From Eshraghiella sp051880035 (GTDB taxonomy: Bacteria; Bacillota; Clostridia; Lachnospirales; Lachnospiraceae): a DNA stretch of 17,455 nt. The notes under the pieces are model-generated. The model saw nothing but the letters and a program-made list of their open reading frames with translations, did not search any database and was not told the DNA's origin. This document shows positions 7,523 through 15,316 of this stretch, piece by piece (within the stretch, counting starts at the first letter, position 1; every line of letters starts with the position of its first letter). The position numbers and the translations under genes are program-made. The DNA is taken from contig JBJENE010000019.1 of assembly GCA_051880035.1 (NCBI GenBank), forward strand, positions 1-17,455, in the 5' to 3' direction.

Positions 7523-7540
7523 TACAGAGGGAGGTTAAAA

Positions 7541-9448
7541 ATGAAAATTCAAACTCAAATACCCGTATCGTCATATAAAGCAACAGGCTTTATTGAGAAA
7601 TATCAGAAAATCGTACATAATACCGTTATTCCATATCAGTACAGCGTACTGTGGGATAAGGCACAGGGCGCCGAAAAAAGCCATGTTGCTGTCAATTTTA
7701 TAAATGCAGCAAAGGCTCTCAAAGAGGAAAGTACCGAGGATGGCTTTTACGGAATGGTGTTTCAGGACAGCGACGCTTACAAGTGGCTTGAAGCAGTGGC
7801 TTATGCACTTGCAAATGAAGCCGACAGCACTCTTGAAGAGCAGGCTGACGGGCTTATAGACCTTATTGCCGCCGCACAGGACGAGGATGGTTATCTCAAC
7901 ACCTATTTCACGATAAAGGACAGAGAAAAACGCTGGACAAATCTCCTTGAGGGTCACGAGCTTTACTGTTCAGGACATATGATTGAAGCTGCCTGTGCTT
8001 ATTTTGAGGCAACGGGAAAAAGAAAGCTGCTTAATGTTGCCATAAAGAATGTTGAATGTATATACGACAGATTTGTCACGAAAAAGATAAATGGAATACC
8101 GGGGCATCCTGAAATCGAGCTTGCCCTTATGAAGCTTTATCGTTTGACTGGCAACAGCCATTGCCTTGAACTTGCTAAAAAGTTTATTGATGAGCGAGGA
8201 GTATATCCCTCATTTTATGAAAAGGAAGCCCAAAAGAGAAACTGGACAGTGTGGGGCAGTGACCCGTGTGATAACGATTACCGTCAGAGCGGAAAGCCTG
8301 TCCGTCATCAGTCCGAAGCCACAGGTCATGCTGTTAGGGCGGTTTATCTCTATACGGGAATGGCTGACCTTGCCGCCGAAACAGAGGATGAGGTGCTTCT
8401 TGAAGCCTGCCGCCGTTTATGGGACAATATTGTTCATAATAAGATGTATATTACGGGCGGTATCGGCTCAACGGCAAACGGAGAAGCTTTTACTGTTGAT
8501 TACGACCTGCCGCCTGACACCGCTTATTCGGAAACCTGCGCCGCTATCGGACTGATGTTCTTCGGTGGCAGAATGCTTGAAAAAGAGGTAAATAGCGAAT
8601 ATGCTGACGTTATGGAGCTTGCATTCTACAATACCGTACTTGCAGGAATGCAGCTTGACGGAAAGAGGTTCTTCTATGTTAATCCCCTTGAGGTTAACCT
8701 TGGTATTTCCGGGAAGGCGTGCACCCATTCACATGTACTGCCTTCACGTCCCGGTTGGTATGCTTGTGCCTGCTGTCCTCCGAATGTGGCAAGACTCATC
8801 GGCTCTATCGGTAAATATGCTTATGGAGAAAACGAAGATACCGCATATTGTCACCTGTTTGCGGCAGGGAATGTAAGTTTTAAGAACGGCATTTCTCTCC
8901 AATGCGAAACAGCGTATCCCTACGATATGACCGTAAAATACACTGTCTCGGGAAAAGGCAGGCTTGCTGTTCGAATACCGAAATGGAGCAAAAGTTATAT
9001 AATTAAACAGGATGGTCGGGAAATTCTGACTGCACCCCAAAAAGGCTATGTGTATATTGATATAAAGGGAAAATCGGATATAGAACTGCTTCTTAACGGT
9101 ACGCCTGTTTATATCAGAGCTTCCTGTAAAGTACCGAGGCTTTCGGGGATGACTGCACTTATGAGAGGTCCTTTGGTTTACTGCTTTGAGGGAGCCGACA
9201 ACGGCAGCGTAAGAGAACTACGGTTAGACAGGAGAACTACTCCCGAATTGGGAGGATTTGACCCTGATTTTCTTGGCGGTACGGTAAAGTTGACAGCCAA
9301 AGCCTACCGCATTTACGACTGTGAGGACATTTATAGCAGCGAGCCGGAAAAAACCACCCCATGCGAGGCAATAGCAGTTCCTTATTATACTTGGGGAAAC
9401 CGTGGCGAGAATGAGATGAGGGTGTGGATGAATGTGTGCGAGCAGTAA
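7541..9448 (+). CDS. GH127-family beta-L-arabinofuranosidase
   Basis: This glycoside hydrolase of the former DUF1680 group, typified by Bifidobacterium HypBA1, releases beta-L-arabinofuranose with a zinc-bound cysteine nucleophile. The 635-residue protein has the (alpha/alpha)6 barrel in its first two thirds and beta-sandwich sequence after it. Key sites can be placed from motifs: the acid/base Glu315 in TANGEAFTVD, zinc ligands Glu331 and Cys333 in YSETCAA, and Cys411-Cys412 in YACACCPPN, the first being the nucleophile. The spacing of these residues matches HypBA1 within one residue. There is no signal peptide, so it acts on imported oligosaccharides. GAGGGAGG precedes the ATG. It forms an apparent operon with the nucleoside hydrolase-like gene and is divergent from an AraC-type regulator. 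Exact linkage specificity is inferred from the family. Confidence 0.93.
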   Translation: MKIQTQIPVSSYKATGFIEKYQKIVHNTVIPYQYSVLWDKAQGAEKSHVAVNFINAAKALKEESTEDGFYGMVFQDSDAYKWLEAVAYALANEADSTLEEQADGLIDLIAAAQDEDGYLNTYFTIKDREKRWTNLLEGHELYCSGHMIEAACAYFEATGKRKLLNVAIKNVECIYDRFVTKKINGIPGHPEIELALMKLYRLTGNSHCLELAKKFIDERGVYPSFYEKEAQKRNWTVWGSDPCDNDYRQSGKPVRHQSEATGHAVRAVYLYTGMADLAAETEDEVLLEACRRLWDNIVHNKMYITGGIGSTANGEAFTVDYDLPPDTAYSETCAAIGLMFFGGRMLEKEVNSEYADVMELAFYNTVLAGMQLDGKRFFYVNPLEVNLGISGKACTHSHVLPSRPGWYACACCPPNVARLIGSIGKYAYGENEDTAYCHLFAAGNVSFKNGISLQCETAYPYDMTVKYTVSGKGRLAVRIPKWSKSYIIKQDGREILTAPQKGYVYIDIKGKSDIELLLNGTPVYIRASCKVPRLSGMTALMRGPLVYCFEGADNGSVRELRLDRRTTPELGGFDPDFLGGTVKLTAKAYRIYDCEDIYSSEPEKTTPCEAIAVPYYTWGNRGENEMRVWMNVCEQ

Positions 9449-9466
9449 GTTTGCTCAAAAAAAGTG

Positions 9467-9493
9467 TAGCAGGCGGAAATCTTATGCCTGCTA
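9467..9493 (+). other. intercistronic hairpin
   Basis: TAGCAGGC (9467-9474) and GCCTGCTA (9486-9493) form an 8-bp perfect stem around an 11-base loop in the 67-base gap. No T-run follows, and an AAGGAGG ribosome site starts about 8 bases later. It is probably an RNA stability or processing element rather than a terminator. Confidence 0.45.
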
Positions 9494-9515
9494 TATGAAT
9501 TAAGGAGGATTTTCA

Positions 9516-10409
9516 ATGAAAGAATACTACAAGGTAGCGGATGATAAAAAGATTCGCGTAATAATTGATACTGATGCTGCTTGCGAGGCTGATGACCAGT
9601 ATGCAATAGCCCATGCTCTTATGACTCAGAAGTTTTTAATCAAAGGTATTTGTGCAGAGCATATTAAAGGTCCGGGTTCTGAGCAGCTTTGCTATGAAGA
9701 GATAAAGCGCGTGCTGAATTATATGGATCGTGAGGATGTTCCTATTTACCACGGTGCATATGGTCCTATTGAAGATACGGCAAATCCGCCTTCATCAGAA
9801 GCTGCAGACTTTATCATAAGCGAAGCAATGACCGAAAGCAAATATCCTCTGTATGTATTTTGTCAGGGTGCGGTTACAAATGTTGCCTGTGCATTGCTGA
9901 AAAATCCCGATATTGCAAAGAGAATGACGGTTATAAGTATCCTTGGCGGAGCGTATCCGTACGGCGGTAGTGAGTTTAATCTCCAGAATGATTTTAAGGG
10001 GGCAAATGTGCTTTTTGCTTCCGGAACAGACCTATGGCAGGTTCCTAATAACTGCTATACAAAAATGCGGGTAAGTTATGCGGAGCTACAGGAAAAGGTG
10101 CGTCCTTGCGGTAAAATAGGGAAATATCTTTTTGATGAAATGCAGGAGTACGGCAATTCGGAGAAAGCAGGCTGGACATTAGGCGAAAGCTGGTCGTTAG
10201 GTGATTCTCCCTGCGTTGGTCTTGCAATTGATTTCTGTATAGGAAGATTTGAGTATCTCAATTCACCTATTGTCGACGAAAACGGTACTTATATCGGCTT
10301 TAATGAAAATAAAATTCGTGTTTATCAGGATATTGACAGTCGGTTTATTCTTGAGGATTTTTTTGCAAAACTTAGTTTTTTCTATGGAGGAGTACATAAA
10401 AAAAGCTGA
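9516..10409 (+). CDS. divergent nucleoside hydrolase-like protein
   Basis: The 297 residues resemble the inosine-uridine nucleoside hydrolase fold, calcium enzymes that hydrolyse the N-glycosidic bond of ribonucleosides. The N-terminal metal motif is present but stretched: IIDTDAACEADDQYA (residues 16-30) instead of DTDPGxDDA. GAVTNVACALLKNP (118-131) matches the GPLTNxAxAL segment, ISILGGAYPYG (140-150) the MGGA segment, and GSEFNLQNDFKGA (151-163) the EFN...D segment. Near the C-terminus SLGDSPCVGLA (227-237) replaces the usual HDPxA, so the Asp is kept but the catalytic-site His is Gly. An AGGAGG site precedes the ATG. It lies 67 bases after the GH127 gene with no terminator between, so both probably share a promoter. 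The substrate may be a pentofuranoside other than a common ribonucleoside; that is inference. Confidence 0.78.
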   Translation: MKEYYKVADDKKIRVIIDTDAACEADDQYAIAHALMTQKFLIKGICAEHIKGPGSEQLCYEEIKRVLNYMDREDVPIYHGAYGPIEDTANPPSSEAADFIISEAMTESKYPLYVFCQGAVTNVACALLKNPDIAKRMTVISILGGAYPYGGSEFNLQNDFKGANVLFASGTDLWQVPNNCYTKMRVSYAELQEKVRPCGKIGKYLFDEMQEYGNSEKAGWTLGESWSLGDSPCVGLAIDFCIGRFEYLNSPIVDENGTYIGFNENKIRVYQDIDSRFILEDFFAKLSFFYGGVHKKS

Positions 10410-10452
10410 TTTCGTTTTCGTATTACCCTGAAACAGACTATTTTATATTAAC

Positions 10453-10505
10453 AGTGCATCGGTTTATAGTTATGAAAACTATTTTACCGGTGCATTTTTT
10501 ATTTT
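10453..10505 (+). terminator. terminator after the GH127/nucleoside hydrolase unit
   Basis: GTGCATCGGT and ACCGGTGCAT pair with two G-U wobbles, with partial further pairing of the inner AT-rich bases, followed by a T-rich run. The rest of the 214-base gap (10410-10623) holds the next promoter and twin operator. Confidence 0.7.
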
Positions 10506-10538
10506 AAATGAAATTACTTTAAGAATATATATTTAGTG

Positions 10539-10568
10539 TTGACAACCGGTTGCGCACTATGATAAAAT
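10539..10568 (+). promoter_or_regulatory. promoter of the galactose operon
   Basis: A perfect -35 TTGACA (10539-10544) and TAAAAT (10563-10568) are separated by 18 bases, with an extended TGA before the -10. This is one of the two perfect -35 boxes in the window. Expected transcription start is near 10575, exactly where the palindromes begin. Confidence 0.75.
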
Positions 10569-10574
10569 CTATTT

Positions 10575-10610
10575 AAACAAAAAAACTGTTTTAAAACAAA
10601 AAAGTTGTTT
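10575..10610 (+). repeat. twin 17-bp palindromes, candidate operator
   Basis: Two copies of AAACA-N7-TGTTT, at 10575-10591 and 10594-10610, are separated by two bases (19-base repeat period) and differ at only three positions of the variable core. Each is itself an inverted repeat. They start at the expected transcription start and end 13 bases before the regulator gene, the place for a repressor operator. The likely ligand protein is the ArsR-headed regulator encoded directly downstream. Confidence 0.65.
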
Positions 10611-10623
10611 AATAAGGTGAAAT

Positions 10624-11544
10624 ATGGAGAAGGTATTTGATTTTACTTTAGATGACGGGGAACGGTTGACACTTATAGGGAAGGCACTTTCCTCCGAGGT
10701 GAGAATTAAGATTCTGAAATTACTGTGTGCATATACGCTTAATGTGAATGAGATAGCGGAGAAACTGGAACTGCCGGCATCATCAGCAGCCATGAATATC
10801 CGTGTTCTTGAAGAAGCGGGGCTTATTGATACTGAGGTGCAGCAGGGTGTAAGAGGAGCGGCAAAGCTTTGTTACAAAAGTGCGGCATTCATTAATATCA
10901 GCCTAGATACACTGGATAAGAATGAAGAGTCAGAGATTATAAGCATGCCGATAGGAAATTTTGTGGATTATCATGTAGAACCCACATGCGGACTTTGTAC
11001 GGATAAGGGTCCGATTGACGGAGAAGATGAACCCCGGAGCTTTTACAATCCTAAGAGAACCCAGGCGAAGCTTTTATGGATGGGAAACGGATATGTAGAA
11101 TATCGTTTTCCGAATCATATGATTGCAGACCGGAAGCTTAAGCGGATAGAGATTTCTGCAGAGGTATGTGCAGAGGATCACGAATACAATCTTGACCACC
11201 CTTCAGATATATCCTGCTGGGTCAACGGGATTAACGCAGGCACCTACTGCTGTCCAAGTGATTTTGGCGGAAGAAGAGGAAAACTGAATCCGGACTGGTG
11301 GCCCGATAAAAACACCCAGTACGGAATACTTAAGACATGGAAGATTACCGAAAGAGGTACATATCTGGACGACAGAAAGGTATCAGACTTGACACTTAGA
11401 GATTACGATTTGTGGCAGGGCGGATTTATCGCCGTGAGGCTGGGTAATGATGAAGATGCCGTCCATTCGGGAGGAATGAATCTTTTCGGAGACTGCTTTG
11501 GTGATTATCCGCAGGATATTGTTATGAAAATAGTATATAAATAA
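10624..11544 (+). CDS. ArsR-type winged-helix regulator with unknown C-terminal domain
   Basis: This 306-residue protein is the first gene of the galactose operon. Residues 15-85 form an ArsR/SmtB-like winged helix: LIGKALSSEVRIKILKLL, a helix-turn-helix at about 40-64 (VNEIAEKLELPASSAAMNIR), then LEEAGLI and a basic wing. Ordinary ArsR proteins end near residue 100-120; here about 200 residues follow. They hold a CGLC motif (122-125), beta-strand-like sequence, SCWVNGINAGTY (197-208), CCPSDFGGRRGKLNPDWWP (209-227) and a QYGILKTW segment, giving the look of a beta-sandwich sugar-binding domain. The usual ArsR metal-binding CxC pair in the recognition helix region is absent. Likely role: sugar-responsive control of galKET, inferred from position. 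AAGGTG precedes the ATG. I do not know a named family for the C-terminal part. Confidence 0.8.
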   Translation: MEKVFDFTLDDGERLTLIGKALSSEVRIKILKLLCAYTLNVNEIAEKLELPASSAAMNIRVLEEAGLIDTEVQQGVRGAAKLCYKSAAFINISLDTLDKNEESEIISMPIGNFVDYHVEPTCGLCTDKGPIDGEDEPRSFYNPKRTQAKLLWMGNGYVEYRFPNHMIADRKLKRIEISAEVCAEDHEYNLDHPSDISCWVNGINAGTYCCPSDFGGRRGKLNPDWWPDKNTQYGILKTWKITERGTYLDDRKVSDLTLRDYDLWQGGFIAVRLGNDEDAVHSGGMNLFGDCFGDYPQDIVMKIVYK

Positions 11545-11591
11545 AACCGCAAAGCAGAGAGCGGCGGAATAAAAATATAAGGAGAACAGGT

Positions 11592-12755
11592 ATGAAAGAA
11601 CAGTTAACTAAGAAATTTGAAGAGACATTCGGGGCAGGAGGCGATATCAGGGCTTATTTTGCACCGGGAAGAGTTAATCTTATCGGAGAACACACCGACT
11701 ACAACGGCGGTCATGTTTTTCCATGCGCATTAACAATAGGTACATATTTTATCGCAAGAAAAAGAGATGACAGAAAGCTTCGTTTCTATTCAGAAAACTT
11801 TGAGAATCTCGGAGTGATAGAAGGAAACCTCGACAATCTTGTATGGTCTAAGGAAGCTGACTGGACTAATTATCCTATGGGTGTTATGTGGGCAATGGGA
11901 CAGAAAGGATATGAAATTACCAACGGCTTTGATGTGCTTCTTTTCGGAAACATTCCTAACGGTTCAGGACTTTCTTCATCAGCATCCGTAGAAGTGGGAA
12001 CCTGCAAGATGGTATGCGATATGTACGGATTTGATATGGATATGATTCAGAATGCATTAATCGGACAGTATGCAGAGAATAATTTTAATAAGGTTAACTG
12101 CGGAATCATGGACCAGTTTGCAATTGCAATGGGCAAAAAAGATAACGCAATCTTCCTTGATACGGCTGATTTGTCTTATGAATATGCACCGATTGTATTA
12201 AGCGATGCCAAAATCGTTATTACATGCAGTAATAAGAAGAGAGGCCTTGGAGATTCCAAATACAACGAAAGAAGAGCGGAATGTGAGGAAGCGCTTGCAG
12301 AGCTTCAGAAAGTTGTTGAAATAAAAAGTCTTGGCGAACTTACGGAAGAGCAGTTTGAGGCCAATAAAGACGCAATTAAGTCAGAAGTAAGAATGCGCCG
12401 TGCAAAGCATGCCGTATACGAGAACCAGAGAACCATCAAGGCAGTAGAGGCTCTTAAAGCAGGCAATATTGAGGAATTCGGTAAGCTTATGATTGCTTCA
12501 CATGATTCACTTCGTGATGATTATGAGGTAACAGGCAAGGAACTTGATACACTTGTGGCTTCAGCCCTTAAGCAGGACGGAGTTATCGGTTCAAGAATGA
12601 CAGGAGCCGGTTTTGGCGGATGTACGGTAAGCATTGTAAAAAATAATGCCATTGATGCATTTATTGAAAATGTTGGAAAAGAGTATCTTGAAACAATAGG
12701 CTATGCGGCAGACTTCTATGTAGTAGAAGTAGGCGATGGTGCCAAAAGAATATAA
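11592..12755 (+). CDS. galK: galactokinase
   Basis: GalK phosphorylates alpha-D-galactose to galactose-1-phosphate with ATP in the cytoplasm, the first committed Leloir step. The 387-residue GHMP kinase has the galactokinase signature GRVNLIGEHTDYNGG (residues 26-40), the phosphate loop IPNGSGLSSSASVE (121-134), catalytic Asp174 in GIMDQFAIAMG and the C-terminal GSRMTGAGFGGCTV motif. Length is normal. AAGGAGAAC lies just upstream of the ATG. The 47-base gap after the regulator contains only a short CCGC/GCGG inverted repeat and no terminator, so it belongs to the same operon; galE follows 20 bases later. Confidence 0.97.
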   Translation: MKEQLTKKFEETFGAGGDIRAYFAPGRVNLIGEHTDYNGGHVFPCALTIGTYFIARKRDDRKLRFYSENFENLGVIEGNLDNLVWSKEADWTNYPMGVMWAMGQKGYEITNGFDVLLFGNIPNGSGLSSSASVEVGTCKMVCDMYGFDMDMIQNALIGQYAENNFNKVNCGIMDQFAIAMGKKDNAIFLDTADLSYEYAPIVLSDAKIVITCSNKKRGLGDSKYNERRAECEEALAELQKVVEIKSLGELTEEQFEANKDAIKSEVRMRRAKHAVYENQRTIKAVEALKAGNIEEFGKLMIASHDSLRDDYEVTGKELDTLVASALKQDGVIGSRMTGAGFGGCTVSIVKNNAIDAFIENVGKEYLETIGYAADFYVVEVGDGAKRI

Positions 12756-12775
12756 AGGATAAGGAGAGAAATGAT

Positions 12776-13765
12776 ATGACAGTTTTAGTTTTAGGCGGAG
12801 CAGGATATATCGGCTCACACACGGTTTATGCCTTAATCGAAAAAGGCGAAGATGTAGTAATTATCGACAATCTTGAAACAGGACATATTGAGGCGGTTCA
12901 TCCGAAGGCAAGATTTTATCAGGGCGATATCAGGGATAGAGCATTTGTTGACAGTGTACTTGATAAAGAAAAAATTGATGCGGTTATTCATTTTGCCGCA
13001 AACTCCCTTGTTGGTGAAAGCATGACAAATCCTCTTAAATATTACGACAACAATGTTAACGGAACCAAAGTTCTTTTACAGTCAATGGTAGCTCACGGCC
13101 TTAATAAAATTGTATTTTCCTCAACAGCCGCTACTTACGGGGAGCCTGAAAGAGTGCCTATTCTGGAAACAGATAAAACAGAGCCTACCAATGCATACGG
13201 AGAGACAAAGCTTTCCATGGAAAAGATGTTTAAATGGACGGACAGAGCTCACGGTCTCAAATATGTTTCTCTCAGATATTTTAATGCCTGCGGTGCACAT
13301 GTGAGCGGAGAAATCGGTGAGGCACATAAACCTGAGACACATCTTATTCCTTTAATTCTTCAGGTACCTTTGGGACAGAGAGAAACAATAAGCATTTACG
13401 GTGATGATTATCCGACTGCTGACGGAACCTGTATAAGGGATTACATTCATGTAACAGACCTTGCGCAGGCACATATCCTTGCAGTTGAATACCTTATGAA
13501 AGGTAATGAAAGCAATATTTTCAACCTTGGAAACGGTGTGGGATTCACAGTTAAAGAAGTAATTGATACTGCAAGAAAAGTAACAGGTCACCCTATTCCT
13601 GCAACAACAACACCAAGAAGAGCAGGAGATCCGGCCAAACTTATTGCATCAAGCGAGAAAGCCAAAACAGTTCTTGGATGGAAACCTGAACATGCAGATC
13701 TGGAAGAAATCATCGCTTCTGCATGGAAGTGGCACAGCACCCATCCTAACGGATATGCAAAATAA
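12776..13765 (+). CDS. galE: UDP-glucose 4-epimerase
   Basis: GalE interconverts UDP-galactose and UDP-glucose using bound NAD, regenerating UDP-glucose for GalT. The 329-residue short-chain dehydrogenase-type protein shows the Rossmann loop GGAGYIGSHT (residues 7-16), the FSSTAATYGEP segment with the active-site Ser/Thr (114-124), the catalytic YGETK pair Tyr141 and Lys145, and the family's YFNACGAH and GTCIRDYIHV motifs. AAGGAGAG lies before the ATG at 12776; an ATG five bases earlier meets a stop after two codons. It is the third gene of the operon, 14 bases before galT. Confidence 0.97.
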   Translation: MTVLVLGGAGYIGSHTVYALIEKGEDVVIIDNLETGHIEAVHPKARFYQGDIRDRAFVDSVLDKEKIDAVIHFAANSLVGESMTNPLKYYDNNVNGTKVLLQSMVAHGLNKIVFSSTAATYGEPERVPILETDKTEPTNAYGETKLSMEKMFKWTDRAHGLKYVSLRYFNACGAHVSGEIGEAHKPETHLIPLILQVPLGQRETISIYGDDYPTADGTCIRDYIHVTDLAQAHILAVEYLMKGNESNIFNLGNGVGFTVKEVIDTARKVTGHPIPATTTPRRAGDPAKLIASSEKAKTVLGWKPEHADLEEIIASAWKWHSTHPNGYAK

Positions 13766-13779
13766 CGGAGGAAACCGAA

Positions 13780-15270
13780 ATGATTTATTCTGCAGTAAAA
13801 AAACTTGTGACATATGGTCTTTTAACGGGACTCGTGCCTGAGGAAGAAAAAATATATACTACAAATCTTGTGTTAGATGTATTGAAACTGGAAGATTATG
13901 AGGATGACGGCAACGAATATACGGAAGTCAACCTTGAAGAGACTTTGAAAGAACTGTTGGATTATGCAGTTGAACAGGGAATCATTGAAGATAGCATCGT
14001 ATACAGGGACCTTTTTGATACAAGACTTATGAATTGCCTTATGCCGAGACCTAAAACGGTAATAGATACTTTTAATGCAAAATATGCCGTTTCCCCTAAG
14101 GAGGCTACCGACTACTATTTTAAACTCAGCCAGGACTCAGATTATATAAGAAGATACAGAGTATGCAAGGATATGAAGTGGGTAACGCCTACGGAATACG
14201 GCGATATTGACATTACAATCAATTTGAGTAAACCTGAGAAAGATCCTAAAGCAATCGCAGCCGCAAAACTTGCTAAACAGAGTGGATACCCGAAATGTCT
14301 CCTTTGCAGGGAAAACGAGGGTTATGCCGGCCGTGTTAATCATCCGGCAAGAGAAAACCATAGAATTATTCCTATTACAATCAATGATTCGGCATGGGGA
14401 TTCCAGTATTCACCATATGTATACTACAATGAACATTGTATCGTATTTAATGGTGAACACACACCTATGAAGGTTGAGAAAAATACTTTTATAAAGCTCT
14501 TTGATTTTGTAAAACTTTTTCCTCATTATTTCCTGGGTTCCAATGCGGATTTGCCGATTGTAGGAGGCTCAATACTTTCTCATGACCATTTCCAGGGCGG
14601 AAATTACCGCTTTGCAATGGCTAAGGCGCCAATCGAAAAACATTTCACAGTTAAGGGATATGAGGATGTGGAGGCAGGAATTGTAAAATGGCCTCTTTCC
14701 GTAATTCGTTTAAGATGTGAAGATGAGAAGAGAATTATCGAGCTGGCAGACCATATCCTCGGGGTATGGAGAGGATACACGGACGAAGAGGCATTTATTT
14801 ATGCAGAGACCGGCGGAGAACCTCACAATACAATTACTCCGATTGCCAGAAAAGCAGACGGCAAATTTGAGTTAGACCTTGCTCTCCGTAACAATATTAC
14901 AACCGAGGAGTGTCCATTGGGAGTATATCATCCTCATGCAGAACTTCATCATATCAAGAAAGAGAATATAGGCCTTATTGAAGTAATGGGACTCGCGGTG
15001 CTTCCTGCAAGACTTAAGGAAGAGATTGCGCTTCTTGAGGAATATATTTTAAGCGGAAAAGATATCCGCTCCAATGAAAAGATTGAAAAACATGCGGACT
15101 GGGCATATGAATTTCTCAAAAAATATGATACAATAAGTGCAGATAATATCGATTCGATTGTAAAGAAGGAAATCGGACTGGTATTTGCTAAAGTGCTTGA
15201 GTATGCCGGCGTATTCAAAAGAGACGCAAAAGGCAGAGAGGCATTTGACAGATTTATAAATACATTATAG
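13780..15270 (+). CDS. galT: UDP-glucose--hexose-1-phosphate uridylyltransferase, type 2
   Basis: GalT exchanges UMP between UDP-glucose and galactose-1-phosphate, releasing glucose-1-phosphate. The 496 residues mark it as the long Firmicutes type-2 family rather than the roughly 350-residue E. coli type. It has GGSILSHDHFQGG with the following AMAKAPIEK, and GVYHPHAELHHIKKENIG with His384 and His386; which histidine carries the UMP in this family is not certain from sequence alone. An early CLLCRENEGY segment is also present. CGGAGG precedes the ATG, 14 bases after galE. A strong terminator follows. No mutarotase (galM) or galactose transporter gene is in the operon. Confidence 0.96.
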   Translation: MIYSAVKKLVTYGLLTGLVPEEEKIYTTNLVLDVLKLEDYEDDGNEYTEVNLEETLKELLDYAVEQGIIEDSIVYRDLFDTRLMNCLMPRPKTVIDTFNAKYAVSPKEATDYYFKLSQDSDYIRRYRVCKDMKWVTPTEYGDIDITINLSKPEKDPKAIAAAKLAKQSGYPKCLLCRENEGYAGRVNHPARENHRIIPITINDSAWGFQYSPYVYYNEHCIVFNGEHTPMKVEKNTFIKLFDFVKLFPHYFLGSNADLPIVGGSILSHDHFQGGNYRFAMAKAPIEKHFTVKGYEDVEAGIVKWPLSVIRLRCEDEKRIIELADHILGVWRGYTDEEAFIYAETGGEPHNTITPIARKADGKFELDLALRNNITTEECPLGVYHPHAELHHIKKENIGLIEVMGLAVLPARLKEEIALLEEYILSGKDIRSNEKIEKHADWAYEFLKKYDTISADNIDSIVKKEIGLVFAKVLEYAGVFKRDAKGREAFDRFINTL

Positions 15271-15277
15271 AAAAGGA

Positions 15278-15310
15278 AAGGGCGGTCTTTGCGGACCGCC
15301 CTTAATTTAT
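15278..15310 (+). terminator. terminator after galT, shared with the convergent kinase gene
   Basis: AAGGGCGGTC (15278-15287) and GACCGCCCTT (15294-15303) form a perfect 10-bp stem with a 6-base loop. An AT-rich, T-containing tail follows on the plus strand. On the minus strand the stem is followed by TTTCCTTTT, so it can serve the kinase gene ending at 15317 as well. Confidence 0.88.
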
Positions 15311-15316
15311 TATGGA

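Noticed and set aside
10575..10610. Tandem 17-bp repeats as a CRISPR array
   Set aside because: There are only two copies with a two-base gap and no spacers; promoter position favours an operator.
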